From positions 1-40,182 of the forward strand of contig NZ_SMDQ01000055.1 in assembly GCF_012911975.1 (NCBI RefSeq): a DNA stretch of 40,182 nucleotides, written 5' to 3'. The number at the start of each line of letters is the position of its first letter. The stretch's first letter is position 1. Shown in pieces: positions 16,205 through 25,207 of the stretch. The DNA comes from Nodosilinea sp. P-1105 (GTDB taxonomy: Bacteria > Cyanobacteriota > Cyanobacteriia > Phormidesmidales > Phormidesmidaceae). The position numbers and the translations under genes were made by a program. The notes under the pieces were generated by a model. That model ran no database searches. It had not been told where the DNA came from and saw only the letters and a list, made by a program, of their open reading frames with translations.

Positions 16205-16246
16205 ACGCGGAGCGACTTCCCGCAGGGTAGGGTGGATGAGTGGATG
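16201..16246 (+). repeat. 46-bp dispersed repeat containing the stop codon of the catalase-like gene
   Basis: Matches 36347-36392 over 46 bp with two differences; the shared core is ACGCGGAGCG followed by CTTCCCGCAGGG. The TAG stop of the catalase-like gene (16202-16204) is part of the repeat. Confidence 0.9.
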
Positions 16247-16297
16247 AGTGGATGGGTGGATGAGTGGCTGAGTGGCTGGGTGGATGAGTGGATGGGG
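16234..16297. repeat. GGATGAGT octamer array (8 units)
   Basis: Eight consecutive 8-bp units, GGATGAGT with variants GGATGGGT, GGCTGAGT and GGCTGGGT. Its complement resembles the degenerate ATCCACCC/ATCCACTC units left of the catalase-like gene, so the arrays also mirror each other. Confidence 0.9.
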
Positions 16298-16434
16298 TGT
16301 AGACGCGATAGCGGCTTCCCGGAGGGTAGGGGTGATTGGGAGTGAGGAAGTGTTAGGGATGGGGGAGGTAGGGGTGATGGCGTAGGGGCGGACCTGTGTG
16401 TCCGCCCTGGCAGGGAATTGGGATGATGGGAAAA
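16296..16434 (-). repeat. Right arm of the long inverted repeat flanking the catalase-like gene
   Basis: Reverse-oriented counterpart of 14935-15030. It has TAGCGGCTTCCCGGAGGGTAG at its inner end and the GGGCGGAC-6-GTCCGCCC palindrome at 16386-16407, with the loop in the opposite orientation. About 40 extra bases (around 16331-16370) interrupt the match. Confidence 0.85.
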
Positions 16435-16465
16435 TACCTGTAGCCAAACAGCAAAGGATGCGGTG

Positions 16466-17275
16466 ATGATTTCCGTCCAGGGGGTGGCCATCAATGCGAT
16501 CGATCGCGGTTCAGGACCGTCTGTGCTCTTCCTGCATGGCAACCCTGACTCAGCCCAGGTGTGGGAGTCGGTGATGGCGCGGATGGCGTCTGAATTTCGC
16601 TGTGTTGCCATTGACCTGCCAGGGTTTGGTGGCTCTGGGCCCGGCGATCGCCTGGAGATCAGCCTCGAGAATCTGGCCCAATTTACGAACCAGGTGGTGG
16701 ATGGCCTGAACTTGCCGGAGCCGGTTAATCTGGTGGTACATGACATTGGCGGTCCCTTTGGGCTGGCCTGGGTAACCCGGTTTCCCCAGCGGGTAGGGCG
16801 GCTGGGGATTTTGAATACCATTTTCTGCAGCGACTACCCGTGGCACACCATAGCCAGGGTGTGGCGCACGCCTTTGTTAGGTGAATTGAGCTGGTCCCTG
16901 TTTACCCAGGCCGCTTTTGTTGCGGTGATGCAACAGCAAAACCCCCGCCTGACCAAAGCCCAAATTATGCAAACTTACCGCAACATCACCCCGGATATGC
17001 AGCGAATGGTGTTGCGGTTCTACCGAGCTATGGATCCGGCCAGGTTTAAGGGCTGGGAGGATGAGCTGGAGATGGTGTTGCAGGAGAAACCAGCGGTGGT
17101 GCTATGGGGCGATCGCGATCCTTACATTCCGGCCCGGTTTGCCGATCGCTTTGGGGCACAACAGGTGCAACATCGCCCCGATAATGGCCACTGGCTAATG
17201 CTGGAAGACCCGAGTTGGGTGGCAGAGCGACTCCGCCGATTTTTCACGGAGCAGGCAACCGAGCCTGTCCGCTGA
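16466..17275 (+). CDS. Alpha/beta hydrolase with aspartate nucleophile (epoxide hydrolase/dehalogenase-like)
   Basis: 269 residues. HGNP (24-27) gives the oxyanion region. The nucleophile-elbow residue is D93 in VVHDIGGPFG, with D218 (WGDRDPYIP) and H242 (DNGHW) as probable triad partners. An aspartate nucleophile is characteristic of epoxide hydrolases and haloalkane dehalogenases. The Asn of HGNP is dehalogenase-like, but the tryptophan that normally follows the nucleophile and binds halide is isoleucine (I94), so a dehalogenase is less likely. AAAGGA lies 7 nt before the ATG at 16466. It is last in the DyP/catalase-like run, so its substrate may be an epoxide or ester made there; that is inference. 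Confidence 0.85.
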   Translation: MISVQGVAINAIDRGSGPSVLFLHGNPDSAQVWESVMARMASEFRCVAIDLPGFGGSGPGDRLEISLENLAQFTNQVVDGLNLPEPVNLVVHDIGGPFGLAWVTRFPQRVGRLGILNTIFCSDYPWHTIARVWRTPLLGELSWSLFTQAAFVAVMQQQNPRLTKAQIMQTYRNITPDMQRMVLRFYRAMDPARFKGWEDELEMVLQEKPAVVLWGDRDPYIPARFADRFGAQQVQHRPDNGHWLMLEDPSWVAERLRRFFTEQATEPVR

Positions 17276-17363
17276 CTAGGGACAATCTACAGTGCTTTGT
17301 ATCGTGAACGTCTTAGCCCCTAACTGCCATTCTCTAGTTCCCCGAAATTCCCCAAACGTCAAT

Positions 17364-17423
17364 ATTTCTTTAGAAATGTCCATCTTCTTAGGTTGGTTGG
17401 TCTACTTGCAAACTACAGACCAA
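17364..17423. other. Stem-loops between convergent genes
   Basis: ATTTCT-TT-AGAAAT (17364-17377) and TTGGTCT/AGACCAA (17397-17403 with 17417-17423) lie between the hydrolase and the convergent TIR-WD40 gene, the second overlapping the latter's stop. Neither has a good T-run. They may slow or end transcription from both sides, but support is weak. Confidence 0.3.
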
Positions 17424-20061
17424 GTTGTTGGCCACGCCCATTCGTTTGTAAGTAGTCATGGCACCAGTCAAGTCCCTGCTCCACCAGGCGCCGCAGTAAA
17501 CCACTGTCAAATCTTTCCAATTGCCAGAGTAACAGGTGACCGCTAGACCCGAAGGTGCCCAAAGTCTTTCCGTCTGGACTAAAGGCCACAGTCGTGACCT
17601 GATCGGTATCAGCTTTCTGTGTCGTGAGCAATTGTCCTTCTAAGGTCCAGAGCTTAAATGTGCCATCGCGGCTGCCAGTCGCTACCAGGTTGCCTGCAGG
17701 GTTCACCGCAATAGAGTGAACACCGTTGGTATGCCCTGTGAGGGTCTTTAACAAGGTGCCATCCAAGGTCCAAACCCGAGCCGTACGATCGTCGCTGGCG
17801 GATAAAATAAATTTGCCATCGGGGCTAAAGGTCACATCTAAAATATCGTCAGCATGCCCCGCCAAGGTTTGCATCAACTGGTTCCCTTGCCAGAGCTGGA
17901 CGGTACGATCGCGGCTGCCTGTCACTACCATCGCTCCATCGGGACTAAACTGGACAGTATTACCTAAATTGACAGGCAGCGCTTGATAGAGCGTCCCCTC
18001 TAATGTCCATAATTTGGTTGTCGACTCATGGGCGGTTGAGGCAATGAATTGGCTATCAGGACTAAAGGTAAGCTGCCGAATCCATCCCTGGTGAGCAATC
18101 CAGGTTCTAAGAAGTTGGCCCTTCTGGGTCCATAGGGAAATTTTGCTGATTGTTCCGATGCTAGCCGTAGCCAGAAACTTACCATTTGGGCTTACCGCCA
18201 GCCGAGTTGTTTGGGGCTCCTGTAGCGGAAACTGGCGCAACCGCTGTCCATCACGGCTCCAAAACTGCACCTGATTGTGTGGCCCAATTACTGCAATCTC
18301 CTGACCACCAGGTAAAAACACCAGGCCATTAACGGAAATAGTCTGTACAGGACAATCAATCACTCTAGAGGATTGCCAGTGCCAAAGCTTGACCAGACCA
18401 TCGCCACCACCAGTCACTAGCAATTTGGCGTCAGGGTCTCCGGCCAGGCACAAGATTGGACCATTATGGCCGGTCAGGGTGAACTTGGTTTTACCGTTAG
18501 TACTCCAAATTCGCAGAGTCTGGTCGCTAGCGGCTGAGGCTAGCACCTGACCATCCTGGCTAAATAGTAAGCCCCGCAGTTCGTCAGTATGGCCCACTAT
18601 GTCTCGCAACAGGATGCCATCCACCTGCCAGAGCTTGATTAAACCACTACGATCCCCTGTGGCCAGGTACTGCCCTGTGGCATCAAAGCAAAGGGTGCTG
18701 ACCCGGCTATTGTGGCCGTCTAAAACTGCTTGCAGTTCTCCTGATAGGGACCAAAGCTTAACTCGGTTATCTTCTCCGCCTACCGCCAACAGTTGCCCCT
18801 TGGGATGCCAAGCCAGGCATTGCAGCTTAGCCCCATGATTTGCCAGTTCTTGGACAAAACGTCCGTTTTCATTCCATAACAATACTCTGCCATCGCGACC
18901 AGCAGAGGCAATCCAGCCACCGTGAGGATGAAACTGAGCTTGGTAAACGCGATCGGTATGCTCCTGTAAAATACCGAGAGATTCCCCTGCCACTGACCAT
19001 AGGCGAAGGGTGCCATCCCAACTAGCTGACACCAGGCGATCGCCAGCTGGGTGAAAGTCGACACTCCGCACCATATCGCGATGGCCGGTGAGAGTAGCTA
19101 GGCATTCACCACTGCACCGCCAGAGTTTAACCGTTTTGTCACGGCCAGCAGTGGCAATCAATTGTCCATCGGGACTAAGGGCAACGCTGCGGACAGTGCC
19201 AATGTGCCCTTCCAGGCGATTGCGCTCTCGTACCCAATAGAGAGCCTGTAGCAACACTGTAATCACTTGGGTTTCGAGGACTGAGTCATCACCCGGCCAG
19301 TCAGCCTGCTGAAGGCGGCAACCCGCTTGCAGTGCTTCTACCAATGAATCGAGAGGGCGGTTAAGAGCAAAGTAGGCTTCCGAGGATTTGCAAAAGGCGG
19401 TGATTTCGTTTTTCTCGGCAACAACCCGACGCTGCTCAGCCGTTTTATAAAGGCTTTGCCAGCGCTCTAGTTCTTGCTGCCGCTCCTGGCGGCTGGCAAA
19501 AATATACTCTTTGTGCAGCGTAGTAGGAGCCGGAACTTTGCCAGTACTGCTGGCCAGCCAGGTTTCAGCTTCTTCTAGATCAGCCCCGCGCAGCCAGCCA
19601 TCGGCGCGATCGCGCTCTACCCATTCTTGGGCCCGCTGGGTAAGGCGGGCAAAGAAGCGATCATAGTCTAGGTCAGCGCTAATTGCTCCCTCCAGCTTAT
19701 CAAGGGCCGTCACAAAATCATCCTCGCCGCAGAAAGAGATAAATTGCAAATTAGCAATTTCGGGATGCACTTCAGTACTCTTCACCTCGCGACAGAGAAT
19801 AGGAATCAACTTCTTGTGGTATTCCAGAGCCTGCTCAATTTCCCAAAGGCAATACTCCGAAACAATGGCATCTGGACTCAAAATGTAAACCAAGCGAGTG
19901 GCTTGCCGAATGCCATTGGCAATCTCCTCCCGCCATGGCAGGCTAGAGCGAATGCCTTCCCAATCAATCCAGAGATGATGCCCCCGCTCTTGTAGGGCAT
20001 GGCAGAGGGCCCGCACAAAGGCCTTGTCACGGCGGGAGTAGGAAATGAAAATGTCGGTCAT
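17413..20061 (-). CDS. TIR domain - WD40 repeat protein
   Basis: 882 residues in three parts. A TIR domain (1-125) begins FISYSRRD (5-12) and keeps the catalytic-type glutamate E74 in SEYCLWEIEQAL, so NAD+ cleavage is plausible. A helical linker (about 128-280) holds LRGADLEEAETWL and the HKEYIFASRQ segment common to cyanobacterial WD40 signalling proteins. WD40 repeats of about 41 residues run from 282 to about 855; I count 14, enough for two seven-bladed propellers, ending in a short helical tail. Repeats 8 and 9 are the most diverged. No transmembrane segment. It stands alone between unrelated genes. Sensing of a ligand or invader by the propellers is inference. Confidence 0.93.
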   Translation of the reverse strand: MTDIFISYSRRDKAFVRALCHALQERGHHLWIDWEGIRSSLPWREEIANGIRQATRLVYILSPDAIVSEYCLWEIEQALEYHKKLIPILCREVKSTEVHPEIANLQFISFCGEDDFVTALDKLEGAISADLDYDRFFARLTQRAQEWVERDRADGWLRGADLEEAETWLASSTGKVPAPTTLHKEYIFASRQERQQELERWQSLYKTAEQRRVVAEKNEITAFCKSSEAYFALNRPLDSLVEALQAGCRLQQADWPGDDSVLETQVITVLLQALYWVRERNRLEGHIGTVRSVALSPDGQLIATAGRDKTVKLWRCSGECLATLTGHRDMVRSVDFHPAGDRLVSASWDGTLRLWSVAGESLGILQEHTDRVYQAQFHPHGGWIASAGRDGRVLLWNENGRFVQELANHGAKLQCLAWHPKGQLLAVGGEDNRVKLWSLSGELQAVLDGHNSRVSTLCFDATGQYLATGDRSGLIKLWQVDGILLRDIVGHTDELRGLLFSQDGQVLASAASDQTLRIWSTNGKTKFTLTGHNGPILCLAGDPDAKLLVTGGGDGLVKLWHWQSSRVIDCPVQTISVNGLVFLPGGQEIAVIGPHNQVQFWSRDGQRLRQFPLQEPQTTRLAVSPNGKFLATASIGTISKISLWTQKGQLLRTWIAHQGWIRQLTFSPDSQFIASTAHESTTKLWTLEGTLYQALPVNLGNTVQFSPDGAMVVTGSRDRTVQLWQGNQLMQTLAGHADDILDVTFSPDGKFILSASDDRTARVWTLDGTLLKTLTGHTNGVHSIAVNPAGNLVATGSRDGTFKLWTLEGQLLTTQKADTDQVTTVAFSPDGKTLGTFGSSGHLLLWQLERFDSGLLRRLVEQGLDWCHDYLQTNGRGQQLGL

Positions 20062-20133
20062 GCTGGGGCTGCCAGTATAAACAGAATTATTTCCCCATTA
20101 TCCTTCAGCTATTCCAGCAGCGGGCAGAACCTT

Positions 20134-20149
20134 ACTCTGGTTTCAGAGT
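20134..20149. promoter_or_regulatory. Small hairpin between decarboxylase and TIR-WD40 genes
   Basis: ACTCTG-GTTT-CAGAGT, a 6-bp stem with a 4-nt loop, 45 bp after the decarboxylase start-to-stop unit's neighbour gene begins upstream. It lies in the 130-bp gap after TIR-WD40 starts and before the decarboxylase ends. No clear T-run on either strand; role uncertain. Confidence 0.25.
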
Positions 20150-20193
20150 TAAGAATGTTATTCACCAAGTGATTAATCTGCTTTTCTGGCACT

Positions 20194-21675
20194 TTAGAGA
20201 GGCAAAACTTTCAAGGTGGCCAAAGAACTATCGCTGCAGCCGGTTACATAGCCCCCTTGCTGTTTCGTAGTGACTAAATGGTGGAGGGCCGCCGCCGTAA
20301 TCGGTTCCCCCGCCACCAGAGTAGGAATACCAGGGGGGTAGGCGGCAATGGTTTCGGCGCTGAGGCGACCGACGGCGGCGGTGGCAGTGACGGTAACAGC
20401 AGTGGCGAAAAATGCCTGGCGGGGGGAGACCTGGGGCAGGCTGATGGGTTGGGCCGAATAGGCTGGCCGTGGGGCCGTGGGGACCACTTCTTTGCCCCGC
20501 TGAACCTGCCGTTGGGTCAGGGTCCGAAAGCCGTCAATGCAGCGCTGACCATCGGCAGGAGTATTGCCCAGGCTGACGATAAAGGTCAGGTGTCGCAGTT
20601 CCGGCAGTTCTGCGGTCACCCCCAACTGGTGGTGGAGAATATCGTCTGCTTCCAGGCCGCTCAGGCCCAGGCCAGAGACATCCACGGTCAGCCGGGTCAG
20701 GTCCAGAGCCGCCACCGAGGGGTATGGCTGCAGGGCCTGTTGATCAACCACGGCCAGTCCGGGAAGGGGGGCTAACTGCGATCGCATCTCCCGGGCCAGG
20801 GCCAGGGTTTGTGCCAGCAGCGCCTGCCCTGCTGTGGCCATCTGGTGGCGGGCGGCATCAAGGGAGGCCAGCAGCAGGTAACTGGGGCTGGTGGACTGGG
20901 TGAGCTGCAGGGCGGCTTGCAGTCGGGCTTGCTCGATGCGATCGCCCTGGGTGTGCAGCATGGAGGCCTGGGTCAAGGCCCCCAACACCTTGTGGGTAGA
21001 CTGCACCACCAGATCAGCCCCCTGGGCCAGGGCGGGGGGCGGCAAGGCGGGATGAAAGCCAAAATGGGGGCCATGGGCTTCGTCCACCAGCAGGGGAACG
21101 CCATGGGTGTGGGCCAGGGCGGCGATCGCCCCCAGGTCTGAACAAATCCCGTGGTAGGTGGGGGACACCACCAGCACTGCCCGCACATCGGCATACTGCT
21201 CCAGAGCGGCGGCGATGGTGGCTGGAGCCAGCCCCAGGGCCAGCCCCAGATCTGGGGCATAGTCGGGGGACACATACACTGGCATCGCCCCCGCCAGCAC
21301 TAACCCTGCCAACACCGAACGATGGACATTACGGGGCACAATAATCTTGTCTCCCGGCCCACAGGTGGCCAAAATGGCTGCTTCCAGCCCACAGGTGGAG
21401 CCGTTGGCCAAAAAGTAGGTTTGCTCTGCCCCAAAGGCGTCTGCCGCCAGGGTCTGGGCCTCCAGAATCACCCCTTCCGGGGCAAACAAGTTGTCCAGTT
21501 CTGGCAATTCTGGCAAATCGGCCTGCAGGGTTTCTTTTCCCAACAAGTCCTTTAACTGGGAAGATGCCCCTTGCCCTCGCTTATGACCCGGGGCATAGAA
21601 AGCGGCCTGGGACCGTTGGGCACTGGCTTGTAACGCCGAGAGAATCGGTGTTTGGGTTTGATCGGTTGGACTCAC
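20194..21675 (-). CDS. Orn/Lys/Arg-type PLP-dependent decarboxylase
   Basis: 493-residue fold-type I PLP enzyme of the Orn/Lys/Arg decarboxylase family, making polyamine precursors from a basic amino acid. It shows FYAPGHKRG (26-34), a PLP-phosphate loop NGSTCG (91-96), D198 in DEAHG, and the Schiff-base lysine K229 in STHKVLGALTQ. The N-terminal wing domain of enterobacterial inducible decarboxylases is absent, as in the short Bacillus/cyanobacterial form. The start is GTG (21675) without a clear ribosome site. Substrate (arginine, lysine or ornithine) cannot be told from sequence alone; arginine is usual for such forms. Confidence 0.9.
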   Translation of the reverse strand: MSPTDQTQTPILSALQASAQRSQAAFYAPGHKRGQGASSQLKDLLGKETLQADLPELPELDNLFAPEGVILEAQTLAADAFGAEQTYFLANGSTCGLEAAILATCGPGDKIIVPRNVHRSVLAGLVLAGAMPVYVSPDYAPDLGLALGLAPATIAAALEQYADVRAVLVVSPTYHGICSDLGAIAALAHTHGVPLLVDEAHGPHFGFHPALPPPALAQGADLVVQSTHKVLGALTQASMLHTQGDRIEQARLQAALQLTQSTSPSYLLLASLDAARHQMATAGQALLAQTLALAREMRSQLAPLPGLAVVDQQALQPYPSVAALDLTRLTVDVSGLGLSGLEADDILHHQLGVTAELPELRHLTFIVSLGNTPADGQRCIDGFRTLTQRQVQRGKEVVPTAPRPAYSAQPISLPQVSPRQAFFATAVTVTATAAVGRLSAETIAAYPPGIPTLVAGEPITAAALHHLVTTKQQGGYVTGCSDSSLATLKVLPL

Positions 21676-21713
21676 GGCGACTTAGGTGACTTCTAGGAAA
21701 CTTTCTACCGAGT

Positions 21714-21730
21714 GGTGGGCAATGCCCACC
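21714..21730. repeat. Palindromic repeat GGTGGGC-AAT-GCCCACC
   Basis: A perfect 7-bp stem with a 3-nt loop, followed by CTACG, in the gap between cytochrome b561 and the decarboxylase. The form resembles a dispersed palindrome common in cyanobacterial genomes. A 12-bp direct repeat CTTAGGTGACTT (21681-21692 and 21785-21796) brackets it. Confidence 0.65.
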
Positions 21731-21785
21731 CTACGAAAGCCACGATCGCTGACAACAAGCGGGATTGTCTTTCTCAGAAATCTCC

Positions 21786-22376
21786 TTAGGTGACTTTACG
21801 CTGAAACCATTTTCGCAGCTGTCGCCAGTGGGCTCGTACCACCTTGCGTTGGGCGAAGATATGTAGCCCAATAAACACCGCAAACGTGTAGGCCAACCAA
21901 ACATGGAGATTACTGGCCAGGTCAATCCGGGCAGAATCAGCCGGAAACAGGTCGGGCACAGGCAGGCCAAAAAAGCTGACATTCCCGGCCCGAATGGAGT
22001 TGGAATAAAACACCCCACTCAGGGGCACCCCCACCATAAACAAATACAGCATTGTGTGCAGCGCTACCTTGCGGCCCCAGGCCAGGGTAAAGGGCGGGGT
22101 GCGCTTAGTGTACTTGCGCCACCACACCTGTAACAGCACCACGATTCGCCACAGCAGCAGCATAATCGCCAGCACCCCCAGGGATTTGTGCAGGTCATAC
22201 AGCTGCCCCTGCCAGTTCCATGTCCGGGGCCAGCGCACCATGGCCCAACCGGTAACAAACATCACCGCAAACAGGCGAGCCATCCACCAGTGGATGGTCA
22301 TCAGCCGCAAGAAAGCCGATGTGCGTCGGGGTTTCGAGGCCTGGGTTGAGGCTGAGCCCTGCCCTGGGGATCCCAT
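21786..22376 (-). CDS. Cytochrome b561-like membrane protein
   Basis: 196 residues with four hydrophobic helices, resembling the prokaryotic b561/CybB and Ni-Fe hydrogenase cytochrome-b group, which pass electrons to or from the quinone pool. Candidate haem ligands are H29 (TM1), H63 (TM2, YDLHKSLG), and H158 and H172 in the last helix, 14 residues apart as expected for paired haems; H107 begins TM3. The N-terminal 20 residues are polar and probably cytosolic. It follows clpB after about 70 bp on the same strand and precedes the decarboxylase. Redox partner unknown. Confidence 0.85.
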   Translation of the reverse strand: MGSPGQGSASTQASKPRRTSAFLRLMTIHWWMARLFAVMFVTGWAMVRWPRTWNWQGQLYDLHKSLGVLAIMLLLWRIVVLLQVWWRKYTKRTPPFTLAWGRKVALHTMLYLFMVGVPLSGVFYSNSIRAGNVSFFGLPVPDLFPADSARIDLASNLHVWLAYTFAVFIGLHIFAQRKVVRAHWRQLRKWFQRKVT

Positions 22377-22449
22377 GGTTGTCTCCTACCAACAGCATCA
22401 TGCTTACAGTTGCCCTACCGCCGCCACGGTCTAGCGGTGGTGGTTCAGG

Positions 22450-25143
22450 CTATCCACCCACGGTGGTTTCGACCTTCGCTGGTACCTCCACTGGGGCCGG
22501 GACAGGTTCAGGCGGCTCGGGCTGGCGGTGACCCAACACGAGTTCCCCGTCCTGAAGCCCAACCACGATGGCAGAACCAGGGGCAAACGTGGTTTCTAGG
22601 ATCTTAGTGGCAATTGGGTTTTCCAGTAGTCGCTGGATCGCCCGCTTCAGTGGCCGGGCCCCATATACTGGGTCGTAGCCACTTTGGGCAATGAAGTCGA
22701 CCGCTGTCTTGGAAATTTCCAGGCCAATGCTCTGGTCGGCCAGACGTCGCTGCACCCGGCGAATCTGTAGGGCCACAATCTTGCGCAGCTCAGCTTTCTT
22801 CAGCGAGTGGAACAGAATCAAGTCATCGACTCGGTTGAGAAACTCAGGGCGAAACTGCTTCTGCAGGGCTTTGAGCACCTGGGTGCGCATTTCATCGTAG
22901 CGGTTGTCGTCTCCGCCCAGCTCCAAAATGTAGTCGCTACCCAGATTGCTGGTCATGATCACCACGGTGTTGCGGAAGTCGATGCGGTGGCCCTGGGCGT
23001 CGGTAATGCGGCCATCATCCAAGACTTGCAGCAGAATGTTGAACACGTCGGGATGGGCTTTTTCCACCTCGTCCAGCAATACCACCGAGTAGGGGTGGCG
23101 CCGCACCGCTTCCGAGAGCTGGCCGCCGTCCTCGTAGCCCACATAGCCGGGAGGGGCTCCCACCAGTCGAGAGACCGCGTTTTTCTCCATGTACTCGGAC
23201 ATGTCGATGCGAATCAGGGCATCTTCGGTGTCAAACAGGAATTCGGCCAGGGCCCGAGCCAGCTCGGTTTTACCCACCCCGGTGGGTCCCATAAACAGAA
23301 ACGACCCCAACGGTCGGCCTGGATCGTTCATCCCCGCCCGGGCCCGCCGGATGGAGGCAGACACGGCCGCGACGGCTTCATCCTGGCCAATCACCCGTTG
23401 ATGCAGGTGCCCTTCCAGTTGTAGCAACTTCTGCCGTTCGGACTCTAGCAGCCGGTTGACAGGAATGCCGGTCCACTTAGCGACGATTTCAGCAATATCG
23501 GCTTCGGTGACTTGCTCTCGCAGTAGGGTGACCCCCTGGGCTTGAATTTCCAGCAGGTGGGCTTCTTTGGCTTCCCGTTCCCGCTGGACGGCTTCCAGGC
23601 GACCGTATTTCAACTGGGCCGCCTTATTCAGGTCGTAGGCCCGCTCCGCCTGTTCAATTTGCAGCCGCAGTTGGTCTTCTTCTTCTTTGAGGGCGTTGAT
23701 TGCCTCCAGGGTTTGCTTTTCGCTCTGCCACTGACCACTAAAGGCTTCTTGCTTGGTGGTCAGCTCAGCCATTTCTTGCTCAATGCGGCTGAGGCGATCG
23801 CGGGCCACCCGGTAGGCCGCACTACCATCGTCTTCGGCTTCTAAGGAGAGCTTTTCCATCTCCAGTTGCATCAAGCGGCGATCGATGATTTCCAGTTCCT
23901 CCGGCTTGGAGGTAATTTCCATCTTCAGTTTGGCCGCCGCCTCATCCACCAGGTCGATGGCTTTGTCAGGTAAGAAGCGATCGCTGATGTAGCGGTCTGA
24001 CAGCACCGCTGCTGCCACCAGCGCACTGTCGGCGATTTTCACCCCATGGTGGACTTCATAGCGCTCTTTTAGCCCCCGCAACATGGAGATGGTGTCTTCG
24101 GCACTGGGTTGATCGACATAGACCTGCTGGAACCGTCGCTCCAGGGCCGCGTCTTTTTCAATGTGCTTGCGGTATTCATCCAGGGTGGTGGCCCCAATGC
24201 AGCGCAATTCTCCCCGGGCCAGCATCGGCTTTAGCAAGTTACCGGCATCCATGGTGCCCTGGGTGGCCCCCGCCCCAACTACGGTGTGCAGTTCGTCAAT
24301 GAACAGAATGATTTGCCCCTCGGAGTGAGTGACCTCCCGCAGCACCGATCGCAGTCGATCTTCAAACTCTCCCCGGAACTTGGCCCCGGCAATCAGCCCG
24401 CCAATGTCCAGGGAGATCAGGGTTCGCCCCTTCAGCGACTCCGGCACTTCCCCATTGATAATCCGCTGGGCCAGGGCTTCGGCGATCGCGGTTTTACCCA
24501 CCCCCGGCTCCCCAATCAATACTGGATTATTTTTGGTGCGTCGAGAGAGCACCTGAATCACCCGCCGAATTTCGTCATCTCGGCCAATCACCGGGTCTAG
24601 GCGGCCATCCCGAGCCGCCTGGGTCAAATCAACCCCGTATTTTTCTAACGCCTCGTACTGGGACTCAGGATTTTGGTCTGTTACCTTTTGGCCACCGCGC
24701 ACCGCCTGAATGGCGGCCAGAAGCTCCGGGGCTTCCACATTAAAGCCCCGAAACAGGCGCCGCCCAATCCGCTCATCTTCCTGGAAGCCCAGCAGCAAAT
24801 GTTCTACAGAAATGAACTTGTCCTTGAGACTCTGGCGGGCGGCTTCGGCCTTATCTAACATGCGATCGAGGCTCTGGCCCAGGTACAAGTTGTTGTCTGC
24901 CGCCGCCCGCACCCGGGCCTGCCGCTGGGCATAGGTTTCCAGCTCATCCAAGATCAGGTCACAGTCCAGCTTTGCCTTACCCAGGAGCTTGTGGGCCAGC
25001 CCATCTTCTTCCTGGTCGAGCAGCGCGATCATCACATGCTCGACTTCCATATATTGATGCTTAAGGCGACGGGCAACATCCTGGGCATCCACAATGGCAT
25101 CCCAGGCTTTGGCGGTAAACTTGTCCGGATCAGTTGGCTGCAT
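22450..25143 (-). CDS. clpB: ATP-dependent disaggregase ClpB
   Basis: Hexameric Hsp100 chaperone that threads aggregated proteins with DnaK. The 897 residues hold the Clp N-domain (1-150), AAA1 with Walker A GEPGVGKT (211-218), the coiled-coil middle domain (about 410-540) that distinguishes ClpB from ClpC, and AAA2 with GPTGVGKT near 610 and the GYVGYEDGG pore loop. The C-terminus carries a Pro/Glu-rich tail (about 870-897) of unusual composition. No ClpP-binding loop is evident. GGAG lies just before the ATG. Many cyanobacteria have two clpB paralogues; I cannot say which this is, and I see no CIRCE element upstream. Confidence 0.96.
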   Translation of the reverse strand: MQPTDPDKFTAKAWDAIVDAQDVARRLKHQYMEVEHVMIALLDQEEDGLAHKLLGKAKLDCDLILDELETYAQRQARVRAAADNNLYLGQSLDRMLDKAEAARQSLKDKFISVEHLLLGFQEDERIGRRLFRGFNVEAPELLAAIQAVRGGQKVTDQNPESQYEALEKYGVDLTQAARDGRLDPVIGRDDEIRRVIQVLSRRTKNNPVLIGEPGVGKTAIAEALAQRIINGEVPESLKGRTLISLDIGGLIAGAKFRGEFEDRLRSVLREVTHSEGQIILFIDELHTVVGAGATQGTMDAGNLLKPMLARGELRCIGATTLDEYRKHIEKDAALERRFQQVYVDQPSAEDTISMLRGLKERYEVHHGVKIADSALVAAAVLSDRYISDRFLPDKAIDLVDEAAAKLKMEITSKPEELEIIDRRLMQLEMEKLSLEAEDDGSAAYRVARDRLSRIEQEMAELTTKQEAFSGQWQSEKQTLEAINALKEEEDQLRLQIEQAERAYDLNKAAQLKYGRLEAVQREREAKEAHLLEIQAQGVTLLREQVTEADIAEIVAKWTGIPVNRLLESERQKLLQLEGHLHQRVIGQDEAVAAVSASIRRARAGMNDPGRPLGSFLFMGPTGVGKTELARALAEFLFDTEDALIRIDMSEYMEKNAVSRLVGAPPGYVGYEDGGQLSEAVRRHPYSVVLLDEVEKAHPDVFNILLQVLDDGRITDAQGHRIDFRNTVVIMTSNLGSDYILELGGDDNRYDEMRTQVLKALQKQFRPEFLNRVDDLILFHSLKKAELRKIVALQIRRVQRRLADQSIGLEISKTAVDFIAQSGYDPVYGARPLKRAIQRLLENPIATKILETTFAPGSAIVVGLQDGELVLGHRQPEPPEPVPAPVEVPAKVETTVGG

Positions 25144-25207
25144 AATCTCCGTGGCGGACGAGGCGGCTTTGCGTTTTGTAACAGTTGGACGTTCAGTATA
25201 TCAAAGA

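Noticed and set aside
14935..16434. Insertion sequence or classic transposon
   Set aside because: Inverted arms are present but there is no transposase and I see no target-site duplication; the enclosed gene is a catalase-like enzyme. Kept as a finding, not as a mobile element.
15494..16447. Minus-strand open frame of 317 codons opposite the catalase-like gene
   Set aside because: Antisense to a well-supported gene, with Pro/His-rich ends produced by the octamer array; a shadow of GC-rich codon use.
16466..17275. Haloalkane dehalogenase
   Set aside because: The halide-stabilising Trp after the nucleophile is absent, so only the broader epoxide hydrolase/dehalogenase-like class is supported.
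17413..20061. Part of a defence island
   Set aside because: Neighbouring genes are metabolic and no restriction, CRISPR, retron or phage-related genes are in the window.
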